Source of the DNA: Flavobacteriaceae bacterium UBA7684
GTDB lineage: Bacteria; Bacteroidota; Bacteroidia; Flavobacteriales; Flavobacteriaceae
Assembly: GCA_002482885.1 (NCBI GenBank)
Contig: DLGW01000019.1
Coordinates: 7,761-71,760, forward strand
DNA: 64,000 nucleotides
Reading direction: 5' to 3'
The notes beneath the pieces were generated by a model. The model did no database searches and was not told the DNA's origin. It was given only the letters and a program-made list of their open reading frames with translations. The position numbers and the translations under genes were made by a program. Each line of letters opens with the position of its first letter. The first letter of the stretch is position 1. This document shows positions 37,591 through 45,925 of this stretch, piece by piece.

Positions 37591-37632
37591 TAAAAAAAAA
37601 TAAGATTCATTTCGTCTTATTGGCTAATATGT

Positions 37633-37640
37633 TATTTTTG
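37633..37640 (+). promoter_or_regulatory. Candidate -7 element for pdhA-pdhC
   Basis: TATTTTTG fits TAnnTTTG, 88 bases before the pdhA start and just after the porV terminator. I see no good -33 partner at the usual distance. Confidence 0.4.
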
Positions 37641-37728
37641 CAATCGTGTTTATTAGGTTGGTTTTCGTTTGTGTTTTTTTGTGAAGACGAGAACATCCTA
37701 AATTTTTGATAATAAATATAAATTAAGT

Positions 37729-38727
37729 ATGAAAAAAATTGACAAAGATGTTTATTTGAGTTGGTACGAGAATATGTCTTTTTGGAGAAAGTTCGAAGAT
37801 AAGTTAGCTGCGTTATACATTCAACAAAAGGTAAGAGGCTTTTTACATTTATACAATGGTCAGGAAGCTGTACTTGCAGGAGCATTACATGCTATGGATT
37901 TGTCAAAAGACAAAATGATTACCGCTTACCGAAATCACGTGCAACCTATTGGAATGGGGGTAGATCCTCGCAGGGTAATGGCTGAGTTGTTAGGGAAAGC
38001 TACCGGAACTTCGAAAGGATTAGGGGGATCTATGCATATTTTTTCTAAGGAACACCGTTTTTATGGTGGGCACGGAATTGTAGGTGCTCAAATTCCATTA
38101 GGAGCAGGATTGGCTTTCGCAGATAAATACTTTGATAGAAAAGCAGTTACTTTGACTTATTTTGGAGACGGTGCTGCAAGACAAGGTTCTTTGCACGAAG
38201 CTTTTAATATGGCGATGTTATGGAAATTACCCGTAGTGTTTATTGTAGAAAACAATGGATATGCTATGGGAACTTCTGTAGAAAGAACCGCTAATCATAC
38301 GGATATTTGGAAATTAGGATTAGGCTATGAAATGCCTTGTGGTCCTGTTGATGGAATGAATCCTATAAAAGTAGCCGAGGCGATGTACGAGGCGATTGAA
38401 AGAGCCAGACGTGGCGATGGTCCTACTTTTTTAGAAATGAAAACTTATAGATACAGAGGACATTCTATGTCTGATGCACAACATTACCGAACAAAAGACG
38501 AAGTAGAAGAATACCGTAAAATAGATCCAATTACTCAAGTTTTAGATGTAATTAAAGAAAATAAGTACGCAACAGACTCCGAAATTGAAGCTATTGACGA
38601 ACGTGTGAAAAGTTTAGTAGAAGAATGTGAAAAATTCGCAGAAGAATCTCCTTTTCCAGATACAAGCGTAATGTACGATGTTGTTTACGACCAAGAAAAT
38701 TATCCATTTTTACCTCACAAACTATAA
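37729..38727 (+). CDS. pdhA: Pyruvate dehydrogenase E1 component, alpha subunit
   Basis: A 332-residue E1 alpha subunit that decarboxylates pyruvate with thiamine diphosphate. The ThDP motif appears as FGDGAARQGSLHEAFNMAML through VENNGYAMGTSVERT; the phosphorylation-loop region is YRYRGHSMSDAQHYRTKDE. It is co-transcribed with the E2 gene six bases downstream. The beta subunit is not in this neighbourhood. The pair follows porV, with no cytidine deaminase gene between them. Confidence 0.95.
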   Translation: MKKIDKDVYLSWYENMSFWRKFEDKLAALYIQQKVRGFLHLYNGQEAVLAGALHAMDLSKDKMITAYRNHVQPIGMGVDPRRVMAELLGKATGTSKGLGGSMHIFSKEHRFYGGHGIVGAQIPLGAGLAFADKYFDRKAVTLTYFGDGAARQGSLHEAFNMAMLWKLPVVFIVENNGYAMGTSVERTANHTDIWKLGLGYEMPCGPVDGMNPIKVAEAMYEAIERARRGDGPTFLEMKTYRYRGHSMSDAQHYRTKDEVEEYRKIDPITQVLDVIKENKYATDSEIEAIDERVKSLVEECEKFAEESPFPDTSVMYDVVYDQENYPFLPHKL

Positions 38728-38733
38728 AAGATT

Positions 38734-40350
38734 ATGGCAGTAGTAGTTACCATGCCCCGTTTAAGTGATACCATGACCGAAGGGGTTGTAGCCTCATGGC
38801 TAAAAAAGGTAGGAGATTCCGTTTCTGAAGGAGATATTTTAGCTGAAATTGAAACTGATAAAGCCACTATGGAATTTGAATCGTTTCATTCAGGTAAATT
38901 GTTGCATATTGGAATACAAGCAGGAGAATCTGCTCCAGTAGATTCATTATTGGCAATTATAGGTAAAGAAGGGGAAGATATTTCAGCATTGTTAAATGGT
39001 TCTTCAGCACCATCTTCTGCCGAGGTTAAAGCAATTGTAATTGAAGAAGATGCTCCCGTAGCTGTTACAAATGAGCCTTCTGCGGAATTACCAGTAGGTG
39101 TTCAAATTGTTACCATGCCTAGATTAAGTGATACCATGACCGAAGGTACGGTAGCCACTTGGATTAAAAAGGTAGGAGATTCAGTTAAAGAAGGAGATAT
39201 TTTAGCTGAAATTGAAACAGATAAAGCTACTATGGAATTTGAATCATTCAATTCGGGTACTTTATTATATATAGGAATAGAAGAAGGAAAATCAGCACCT
39301 GTTGATTCTGTATTGGCGATTTTAGGCCCTGCAGGTACGGATGTTTCTGCATTTGTTAACGGAGTAAAACCGAGTGTTGCTCCTGCAAAAGCGGCTAATT
39401 CTCCAGAAGTAAAAACTGAAGCAAAAGAATCTGCTGCTGAAGTTACAACGACAGGGGACCGTATTTTTGTTTCCCCATTAGCTAAAAAAATAGCAAAAGA
39501 TAAAGGGGTAGATTTGTCTAAGGTAAAGGGTAGTGGTGAAAACGGGCGTATCGTTAAAAGTGATATAGAGAACTTTGTACCACAAACATCTACTGCTTCA
39601 GCTTCAGTAAAGAGTGTTACTACCGCTGCACCTGTTGCCGAGGTAAAACCATTTATTCCTGCTGGACAAGTTGCAACAGAAGAAATCAAAAATTCACAAA
39701 TGCGAAAAATTATTGCCAAGCGTTTGTCAGAATCATTGTTTACTGCCCCACATTACAACTTAGTAATCGAGGTTTCTATGGACGAAGCAATGAAATCAAG
39801 AGCAATTATTAATAGCGTGCCAGATACTAAAGTTTCCTTTAACGATATGGTGATTAAAGCTTCAGCTTTAGCTTTGAAAAAACATCCTAAAATTAACTCA
39901 CAATGGTCGGCAGAATCTATTATCATTAATTATCATGTGAATATTGGTGTAGCCGTTGCTGTTGAAGACGGATTAGTGGTTCCTGTTTTACCTTTTACAG
40001 ATGGTATGAGTTTGTCTCAGATTGGAACCAGCGTAAGAGATCTTGCGGGTAGAGCTAAAAATAAAAAATTATTACCCTCAGAAATGGAAGGAAGTACTTT
40101 TACTATTTCTAATTTGGGTATGTTTGGTATAACAGAATTCAATTCTATCATTAATCAACCGAATTCTGCGATTTTATCGGTAGGTGCAATTGTAGAAAAA
40201 CCAGTTGTAAAAAATGGTCAAATTGTTGTAGGTAACACCATGATGTTATCTTTAGCTTGTGATCACCGCACGATTGACGGTGCTACAGGAGCTCAGTTTT
40301 TACAAACTTTGCGTCAATACATTGAAAATCCAGTTACGATGTTGGCTTAA
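38734..40350 (+). CDS. pdhC: Pyruvate dehydrogenase E2 (dihydrolipoamide acetyltransferase) with two lipoyl domains
   Basis: A 538-residue E2. Two lipoyl domains repeat the block MPRLSDTMTEG...IETDKATMEFES; the lipoylated lysines are K43 and K164. An Ala/Pro linker leads to the peripheral subunit-binding domain (FVSPLAKKIAKDKGVDLSKV) and then the catalytic domain with H511 and D515 in DHRTIDG. It passes the acetyl group to CoA. The gene sits directly after pdhA and before a strong terminator. The two lipoyl repeats differ at scattered codons, so the duplication is old. Confidence 0.95.
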   Translation: MAVVVTMPRLSDTMTEGVVASWLKKVGDSVSEGDILAEIETDKATMEFESFHSGKLLHIGIQAGESAPVDSLLAIIGKEGEDISALLNGSSAPSSAEVKAIVIEEDAPVAVTNEPSAELPVGVQIVTMPRLSDTMTEGTVATWIKKVGDSVKEGDILAEIETDKATMEFESFNSGTLLYIGIEEGKSAPVDSVLAILGPAGTDVSAFVNGVKPSVAPAKAANSPEVKTEAKESAAEVTTTGDRIFVSPLAKKIAKDKGVDLSKVKGSGENGRIVKSDIENFVPQTSTASASVKSVTTAAPVAEVKPFIPAGQVATEEIKNSQMRKIIAKRLSESLFTAPHYNLVIEVSMDEAMKSRAIINSVPDTKVSFNDMVIKASALALKKHPKINSQWSAESIIINYHVNIGVAVAVEDGLVVPVLPFTDGMSLSQIGTSVRDLAGRAKNKKLLPSEMEGSTFTISNLGMFGITEFNSIINQPNSAILSVGAIVEKPVVKNGQIVVGNTMMLSLACDHRTIDGATGAQFLQTLRQYIENPVTMLA

Positions 40351-40370
40351 ATACATCGTTTATTTAAAAT

Positions 40371-40398
40371 AACTCCCAATGAAAATTGGGAGTTTTTT
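40371..40398 (+). terminator. Terminator of pdhA-pdhC
   Basis: Stem AACTCCCAAT / ATTGGGAGTT with a GAAA loop and a following T tract, about 20 bases after the pdhC stop. Confidence 0.92.
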
Positions 40399-40408
40399 GT
40401 TTTAGGTT

Positions 40409-40459
40409 GTGCAAGTTTGCAAAAACAAACTGTTGTGCTGTTGGTAGTATGACTAAAGC
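40409..40459 (+). repeat. Intergenic repeat, family B, copy 1
   Basis: Begins GTGCAAGTTTGC, then AAAAACAAACTG, GTGC and GTTGG; AGTTTG and CAAACT form a small hairpin. It matches 33 of 36 bases with the copy at 48750. Confidence 0.65.
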
Positions 40460-40505
40460 ACTCTTTAAATAATTACGAAAGACCTAATAATTTTATTTCT
40501 ACTTC

Positions 40506-40537
40506 TTTAGGTTTAAATTTTAATCTGTATATATTTG
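40506..40537 (+). promoter_or_regulatory. Promoter of the cobalamin riboswitch operon
   Basis: TATATTTG at 40530-40537 matches TAnnTTTG exactly; 19 bases upstream is TTTAG (40506-40510), a weak -33. Transcription would start just before the riboswitch. Confidence 0.55.
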
Positions 40538-40545
40538 TCCCCGAT

Positions 40546-40728
40546 TAGGGTTGTGTTTTACTCGTTAAACAGAGAACACATTAAAAGGGAAACAGGTGTA
40601 AAACCTGCGCTGTACCCGCAACTGTAAGCTACAAAGCTTGTTGTTAACTACAAACCACTGTCTGCCAAAGCGCGATGGGAAGGTAAACAACAAGACGCAA
40701 GCCAGGAGACCTGCCTTAGTCATAACAA
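40546..40728 (+). promoter_or_regulatory. Cobalamin (adenosylcobalamin-type) riboswitch
   Basis: All main conserved blocks are present in order: AAAGGGAAACAGGTG, AAAACCTGCGCTGTACCCGC, AACTGTAAGC, CCACTGTCTG, GATGGGAAGG, AAGACGCAAGCCAGGAGACC (the B12 box). Between the sensor and the start codon of the receptor gene, AAACCTT (40736-40742) can pair with AAGGTTT (40751-40757), followed by two more T; this is a possible expression platform that stops transcription or hides the start site. It should switch the BtuB-like/BtuG-like pair off when cobalamin is plentiful. Confidence 0.95.
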
Positions 40729-40766
40729 TTTAAATAAACCTTCGGGAAAAAAGGTTTTTAAAGGTA

Positions 40767-42602
40767 ATGACATATTTTAAACGCGTTTTTTTACTGACTA
40801 TTCAGTTGTGGTGCTGCTATTCGTATGCGCAAATCAAACCTATTGAACTTAATGAAGTTACAGTAACGGATTGGTATTTGTCTAAAAATGGGGCTATTCA
40901 AAATACTAAAAAATTAAATGATTCGGTTATTAAATCAAATGCGGGTGTTTCACTAACGTCATTATTAAGTAATCAGTCACTTATATTTTTTAAGGAAAAT
41001 GGTTTGGGTATGGTTTCATCACCATCATTCAGAGGAACCACCGCCCAACAAACTGCTGTGGTTTGGAATGGAATCAACATCAATTCCGCATTGAATGGGC
41101 AAACCGATTTTAATTTACTTTCTATCAAATCATTTAACCAAATAGCTGTAAGTGCAGGCGGGGGCAGTAGTCGATACGGAACGGGTGCTATTGGTGGTAG
41201 CATTCATTTAAGTAATCACTTGAATTATACAGAAGGTTTTGAAGTGGAATTATTAAACCAATACGGAAGTTTTAACACTTGGTTTAATAGTGCAAATTTT
41301 CGATTGGCGTCTTCTAAAAAAACATTACAAGTACAATTGTCTAGAAATGCTTCGGATAACGATTATAAATATTTGAACACTCCTTTTAAGAACGAAAATG
41401 GGGCTTTTTTAAATGAACAATTTTCTTTACAATTTGGCTATCAACTGAATGCTAAGAATCAGCTAGCATATTACAATCAGTTATTACAATCCGATAGACA
41501 ATTTTCGGCGGCTTTATATTCAGTTTCTAACGCTAAATACAAAGATTTACAAATTCGAAATTTATTAGAGTGGACTAATTTGTACGGTCAATTGGTTTCT
41601 AAAACTAAGGTGGCTCATTTACTAGAAAATTATCAATATTTTACCCATAAAAACATTGCTACATACACAGGGAATACGGCTGAAACGTTTATTTTAAAAT
41701 ATGAAGGATTACTTCCGTTAAGTCATAAAATGGTGGCTCAATTTACTTCAGAAGTTAATCAAACCAAAGCATTTGGTGACAATCTAAAAACTCAAACCAG
41801 AACCATTAGTAGTAACATGTTGGCACTACAACATCAAGTTGCTAACTATTTTAAATATGAATTAAGCACCCGAAAAGAGGTAACTCAATTGTACGAAAGC
41901 CCTTTGTTGTTTGCTGTTGGGGGATATTGGTCGCTTTCCAAAAAATATAAAATTACCCATTCCATTTCTCGAAATTTTAGAATTCCCACCTTTAACGATA
42001 TGTTTTGGCAACCCAGTGGCAATGCTAATTTAAAACCTGAATCGGCTTATCAATTTGAAATTGGAAATCAATTTTGTAATCAAAACAACAGCATCAAACT
42101 GAATTTATACTACAATCAAATTACGGATATGTTGCGTTGGATTCCCAATCAGCTAGGTGTTTGGCAACCCTTTAATACCGATCAAGTAATTACTTACGGT
42201 GGGGAATTGATGGCACAATTGCAAAATTTTAAAATTGGGCAACATCAATTCTCAGGGCAATATCAATATGCGTATACCATTTCTGAAAATCAATTAACCC
42301 ACAAACAATTGATTTATGTTCCTAAACACAAGTCGAACACCCAATTGAACTATCAATACAAAAAACTAAAAATTAGTGGGCAGTACGTTTATACGGGCAC
42401 TGTTTTTATATCGTCCGACAATAAATATCAATTGCCCGATTATGGAATTGTAAACGCAAGTGTCTATTATGCTATAGGTAAAAAATCAAATTATGTTTTG
42501 GCTTTTCATGTGTTGAATGCCACCAATCAGGTGTGTCAATCCTACGAAAATCGTCCGTTACCGGGCAGAAATTACTCAATAAGTATCAACCTTAAATTTT
42601 AA
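40767..42602 (+). CDS. btuB: BtuB-like TonB-dependent cobalamin receptor
   Basis: A 611-residue outer-membrane receptor. Signal peptide (to about residue 21), an EVTVTDWYL TonB-box-like segment, plug with SSPSFRGTTAQQTAVVWNGI and GGGSSRYGTGAIGGSIHLSN, then a barrel of about 450 residues ending GRNYSISINLKF. Substrate assignment rests on the cobalamin riboswitch directly upstream and the BtuG-like partner six bases downstream. Length is typical of BtuB. The inner-membrane BtuCDF genes are not in this window. Confidence 0.88.
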   Translation: MTYFKRVFLLTIQLWCCYSYAQIKPIELNEVTVTDWYLSKNGAIQNTKKLNDSVIKSNAGVSLTSLLSNQSLIFFKENGLGMVSSPSFRGTTAQQTAVVWNGININSALNGQTDFNLLSIKSFNQIAVSAGGGSSRYGTGAIGGSIHLSNHLNYTEGFEVELLNQYGSFNTWFNSANFRLASSKKTLQVQLSRNASDNDYKYLNTPFKNENGAFLNEQFSLQFGYQLNAKNQLAYYNQLLQSDRQFSAALYSVSNAKYKDLQIRNLLEWTNLYGQLVSKTKVAHLLENYQYFTHKNIATYTGNTAETFILKYEGLLPLSHKMVAQFTSEVNQTKAFGDNLKTQTRTISSNMLALQHQVANYFKYELSTRKEVTQLYESPLLFAVGGYWSLSKKYKITHSISRNFRIPTFNDMFWQPSGNANLKPESAYQFEIGNQFCNQNNSIKLNLYYNQITDMLRWIPNQLGVWQPFNTDQVITYGGELMAQLQNFKIGQHQFSGQYQYAYTISENQLTHKQLIYVPKHKSNTQLNYQYKKLKISGQYVYTGTVFISSDNKYQLPDYGIVNASVYYAIGKKSNYVLAFHVLNATNQVCQSYENRPLPGRNYSISINLKF

Positions 42603-42607
42603 ATAAA

Positions 42608-43702
42608 ATGAAAATGAAGCAATTATTATGGAGTTTTTTAGCGTTTGCCTTTGTGTTGCAATCGTGTAGTACCGATGATGTTAATGCAAATAAACCTGAA
42701 TCTACAGGAAAGTATGATAATGGAATATTAGTGTTAAACGAAGGTGGTTTTATGAAAAGTAATGCTTCGGTTTCATTTTTAAGCCAAGATTTATCTACTG
42801 TTGAAAATGATGTTTTTTCAGGAATCAATAAAGATAAAAAGTTAGGAGATGTAGCGCAAAGTATCGCTTTTTATGGGGATTTGGCTTTTATTGTGGTGAA
42901 TAATTCTAATAAAATAGAAGTAGTAAATCGTTATACTTTTCAATCAATTAAAACCATTACTTCGGGTTTAAATAATCCAAGGTATACGGCTTTTATAAAT
43001 GGTAAAGCTTATGTAACCAATTGGGGGGATTCTTCAAGCGAAACCGATGATTTTGTGGCGGTTTATCATATTTCAGATTTTTCATCGGCCGGAAAATTTA
43101 ATGTGCCTTTTGGTCCTGAAGAAATTTTAGTCAATCAAAACAAATTGTACATCACCCATTCTGGCGGATTTGGTTCTAACAATAAAGTTTCAATAATTGA
43201 TGCCAACTCAAATTTAATTACCAAAACTTTAGAAGTAGGAGATGTGCCTAAGTCCATTTCGGCAAGTGGGGGGTTAATATACGTATTGTGTAAAGGTAAA
43301 ACAGAATATGATACCGATTGGAACGTTATTAGTGAAACAGCAGGTAAATTGGTGGTGATTAATCCTTTAAATGATTCAGTGAGCAAAACATTTGATTTTC
43401 CTGCCGCTACTCAACCCTCTAACGGAGTAGCTGTTTCTGGATTCTATTATTACAATGTGGGTAAAAATATATATAAAATGAATTTGTCTGACAGCGCTTT
43501 ACCAACAACTCCTATTATTAATGGTGCAACACAAGGAATCAGTTCTTTATACGGATTGTATGCTTTTAACAATAATATTATTGTAACCGATGCTAAAGAT
43601 TATGCTTCAGACGGAGAAGTATTTATTTTTTCCACCAACGGAAGTTTAGTTAAAAAAGTAGGGGTTGGTATGGTGCCTTCGGCAGTATATTGGAATGAGT
43701 AA
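42608..43702 (+). CDS. DUF5074 / BtuG-like surface beta-propeller lipoprotein
   Basis: A 364-residue lipoprotein: lipobox VLQSC with STDD after it (a surface-export signal), then a YncE-type beta-propeller with repeated blade patterns such as GDLAFIVVNNSNKIEVVNRY and NKLYITHSGGFGSNNKVSII. Propeller lipoproteins encoded beside BtuB are cobalamin-capturing BtuG proteins in Bacteroides. The position (six bases after the receptor, under the same riboswitch) supports the same role: binding cobalamin at the surface and handing it to the receptor. Binding residues cannot be read from sequence alone. Confidence 0.8.
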   Translation: MKMKQLLWSFLAFAFVLQSCSTDDVNANKPESTGKYDNGILVLNEGGFMKSNASVSFLSQDLSTVENDVFSGINKDKKLGDVAQSIAFYGDLAFIVVNNSNKIEVVNRYTFQSIKTITSGLNNPRYTAFINGKAYVTNWGDSSSETDDFVAVYHISDFSSAGKFNVPFGPEEILVNQNKLYITHSGGFGSNNKVSIIDANSNLITKTLEVGDVPKSISASGGLIYVLCKGKTEYDTDWNVISETAGKLVVINPLNDSVSKTFDFPAATQPSNGVAVSGFYYYNVGKNIYKMNLSDSALPTTPIINGATQGISSLYGLYAFNNNIIVTDAKDYASDGEVFIFSTNGSLVKKVGVGMVPSAVYWNE

Positions 43703-43708
43703 TCTATT

Positions 43709-43750
43709 AAAACAAGAAAGGCGGTCATAATTGACCGCCTTTCTTGTTTT
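43709..43750. terminator. Bidirectional terminator after the cobalamin operon
   Basis: A 19-base-pair stem with core AAGGCGGTCA / TGACCGCCTT and loop TAAT, flanked by A/T on both sides, between convergent genes. The core matches the dnaK terminator. Confidence 0.93.
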
Positions 43751-43751
43751 A

Positions 43752-44579
43752 TTATTTACTTCTAACGACTCTAAATCCGTAAAAAGGATAAGTAGTGTCT
43801 GTACTGGTACTGATTCGGTTGCTTAAACGGGCGTAAGAACTTACACTGTCCCAAGATCCTCCGCGAACAATTTTTTTCTCGCCGTTAATTGGTCCTTTTG
43901 GATTGTTGTAATTTTCCATTTTATAATAATCCATATTGTGCCAGTCCCAACACCATTCCCAAACGTTTCCGCTCATGTCATGAATTCCTAATTCGTTAGG
44001 CATTTTGGTTCCGTAAGGGTGTGGCGCTCCATTTGAATTGGCTTTAACCCAAGCAATATTGGTTAAATCATCGGAACCGCTAAAAGCATAACCTAAAGAT
44101 TTTTTACCACCGCGGGCAGCAAATTCCCATTCCGCTTCGGTAGGTAAACGAAAACCATTGGCGCTAAAATCACATTCAAAAAGATTTCCTTTTCTAATAT
44201 AAGCAGGTTTTAAACCTTGTTTAGTACTTAACCAGTTACAAAATAAAACCGCTTCTTCCCAAAGCACGTTAGTTATGGGTAAATTATCTTGCATTTTCCA
44301 TTCCGTAGTAGGTAATTTTGTTTTGGTTTCTGCAGCAAATTGTCTGTATTCTGCAGTAGAAACCTCATACTTACTAATTAAGAAAGTATTTAATTTAACA
44401 GTATGCGCAGGTCTTTCATCTTTGTCGCAAGGCGCATCTTTTTTACTGCATCCCATGGTAAATTCACCGCCTTCAACAGTAATCATTTGTGGTAATGGAG
44501 GAATATTAGACTGCGCTTGGACGACAACCAAACTAAAAAAGGTAATTAGTAATGTGAATAGTGTAGTTACTCTTGTCAT
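43752..44579 (-). CDS. Secreted formylglycine-generating-enzyme-fold protein (SUMF1/EgtB/PvdO family)
   Basis: A 275-residue exported protein: signal peptide (to VVVQAQ), then an FGE-sulfatase domain with EFTMGC, FLISKYEVSTAEYRQF, FRLPTEAEWEFAARGG, MSGNVWEWCWDWH and IVRGGSWDS. It resembles GldJ/GldK in fold but has no lipobox, and it lacks the C-terminal cysteine pair expected of a true sulfatase-activating enzyme as far as I can see. Transcribed alone, convergent with the BtuG-like gene. A structural or binding role is more likely than catalysis. Confidence 0.8.
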   Translation of the reverse strand: MTRVTTLFTLLITFFSLVVVQAQSNIPPLPQMITVEGGEFTMGCSKKDAPCDKDERPAHTVKLNTFLISKYEVSTAEYRQFAAETKTKLPTTEWKMQDNLPITNVLWEEAVLFCNWLSTKQGLKPAYIRKGNLFECDFSANGFRLPTEAEWEFAARGGKKSLGYAFSGSDDLTNIAWVKANSNGAPHPYGTKMPNELGIHDMSGNVWEWCWDWHNMDYYKMENYNNPKGPINGEKKIVRGGSWDSVSSYARLSNRISTSTDTTYPFYGFRVVRSK

Positions 44580-44614
44580 ATTGAATTGGTTTTTGAGTTG
44601 TTTAAAATAATAAA

Positions 44615-44628
44615 TTAAACTAGTTTAA
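44615..44628. promoter_or_regulatory. Palindrome upstream of the FGE-fold gene
   Basis: A perfect 14-base palindrome TTAAACTAGTTTAA lies 36-49 bases ahead of the FGE-fold start codon. It might be an operator; AT-rich palindromes also arise by chance. The rest of 44580-44865 shows only AT-rich sequence and the accA promoter. Confidence 0.3.
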
Positions 44629-44814
44629 GTTTAGTTGTTTATGGCGCAAAATTAAAACTTAAATGTTTTTATAGGGTTAAAATAAGTTTTTTTTTATAAA
44701 TTAAATTACTTATTTAAAATTAGGGATTCATTACAATAAACGTGCTAATATTAAGTATGTTGGCAAAAAAGAACTTAAAAAATTCCGTTAATAACTTATT
44801 AAATAGGAAGTGAG

Positions 44815-44842
44815 TTTGAATGATTTGAAAATTTTATATTAG
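44815..44842 (+). promoter_or_regulatory. Candidate accA promoter
   Basis: TTTG at 44815-44818, then after 16 bases TATATTAG (one mismatch to TAnnTTTG) at 44835-44842; the accA ATG follows 23 bases later. Confidence 0.45.
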
Positions 44843-44865
44843 CAGTCTGAAAAAAAATAATTTTT

Positions 44866-45819
44866 ATGGAGTATTTAGATTTTGAATTGCCCATCAAAGA
44901 GCTTGAAGAACAACTAGATAAGTGTGTTCTTATCGGGCAAGAATCTGATGTAGATGTTACAGATACGTGCAAACAAATCAATGAAAAATTAGAAGAAGTT
45001 AAAAAAAACATATATGGTAATTTAACTTCTTGGCAAAGAGTTCAATTGTCAAGACACCCTTCTAGGCCGTATACTATGGATCATATCCGTGCCCTTTGCG
45101 GAGAAAGTTTTTTAGAATTACACGGCGATCGTGGGTTTAAAGACGACAAAGCGATGGTAGGTGGATTAGGAAAAATAGGCGGACAATCCTTTATGGTGAT
45201 AGGACAACAAAAAGGATTCAATACCAAAACCCGTCAGTTCAGAAACTTTGGTATGGCCAATCCGGAAGGATATAGAAAAGCCCTTCGATTGATGAAAATG
45301 GCCGAAAAATTTGGTATTCCGGTGTTAACTTTAGTAGATACCCCAGGTGCTTATCCTGGATTAGAAGCCGAAGAAAGAGGTCAAGGAGAAGCCATTGCTC
45401 GAAATATTTTTGAAATGATGCGTTTAAAAACCCCTATAGTTACTGTAATTGTAGGAGAAGGAGCTTCGGGTGGTGCGTTAGGAATTGGTGTAGGAGACCG
45501 CGTATTTATGCTAGAAAACACTTGGTATTCGGTAATTTCACCAGAATCATGTTCTTCTATTTTATGGAGAAGTTGGGAATTTAAAGAAACAGCCGCCGAT
45601 GCTTTAAAATTAACGTCTACCGATATGAAACAAAATGGATTAATTGATGAAATTATTCCAGAGCCACTAGGTGGAGCGCATTTTGACAGAGAAACGACTT
45701 TTAAAAATGTTCAAAAAGCAGTTTTAGGTGCTTTAGAAGAATTAAAAGGTTTGTCTACCCAAGAGTTGATTAATCAACGAATGGAAAAATATTGCAACAT
45801 GGGTGTTTATAACGAATAG
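44866..45819 (+). CDS. accA: Acetyl-CoA carboxylase carboxyltransferase subunit alpha
   Basis: A 317-residue carboxyltransferase alpha subunit for malonyl-CoA synthesis. Family blocks are [19 protein letters not shown] at the start, [33 protein letters not shown] and [16 protein letters not shown]. Length is typical. It stands alone with its own terminator, before dnaB; accD, accB and accC are elsewhere. The opposite pathway, fatty-acid breakdown, is encoded at 1.6-7.6 kb. Confidence 0.97.
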   Translation: MEYLDFELPIKELEEQLDKCVLIGQESDVDVTDTCKQINEKLEEVKKNIYGNLTSWQRVQLSRHPSRPYTMDHIRALCGESFLELHGDRGFKDDKAMVGGLGKIGGQSFMVIGQQKGFNTKTRQFRNFGMANPEGYRKALRLMKMAEKFGIPVLTLVDTPGAYPGLEAEERGQGEAIARNIFEMMRLKTPIVTVIVGEGASGGALGIGVGDRVFMLENTWYSVISPESCSSILWRSWEFKETAADALKLTSTDMKQNGLIDEIIPEPLGGAHFDRETTFKNVQKAVLGALEELKGLSTQELINQRMEKYCNMGVYNE

Positions 45820-45845
45820 GTTATAAAAGCTTTGAAAAATAAAGA

Positions 45846-45879
45846 AAAGGGCTGTCTGACAAATCAGGCAGCCTTTCTT
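45846..45879 (+). terminator. Terminator of accA
   Basis: Stem AAAGGGCTGTCTGA / TCAGGCAGCCTTT (one bulge and one wobble) with a short loop and a weak T-rich tail. Confidence 0.8.
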
Positions 45880-45925
45880 ATCTCACAATAAAATTTAAGC
45901 ATGCTGTTATAATTTGTTGAATACT

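Noticed and set aside
37607..37885. 92-residue antisense frame over the pdhA promoter and start
   Set aside because: Covers the well-conserved pdhA N-terminus and has no protein-like features.
39102..39719. 205-residue open frame antisense to the E2 gene
   Set aside because: Ala/Ser/Val-rich shadow of the repetitive E2 coding sequence; no start context or family resemblance.
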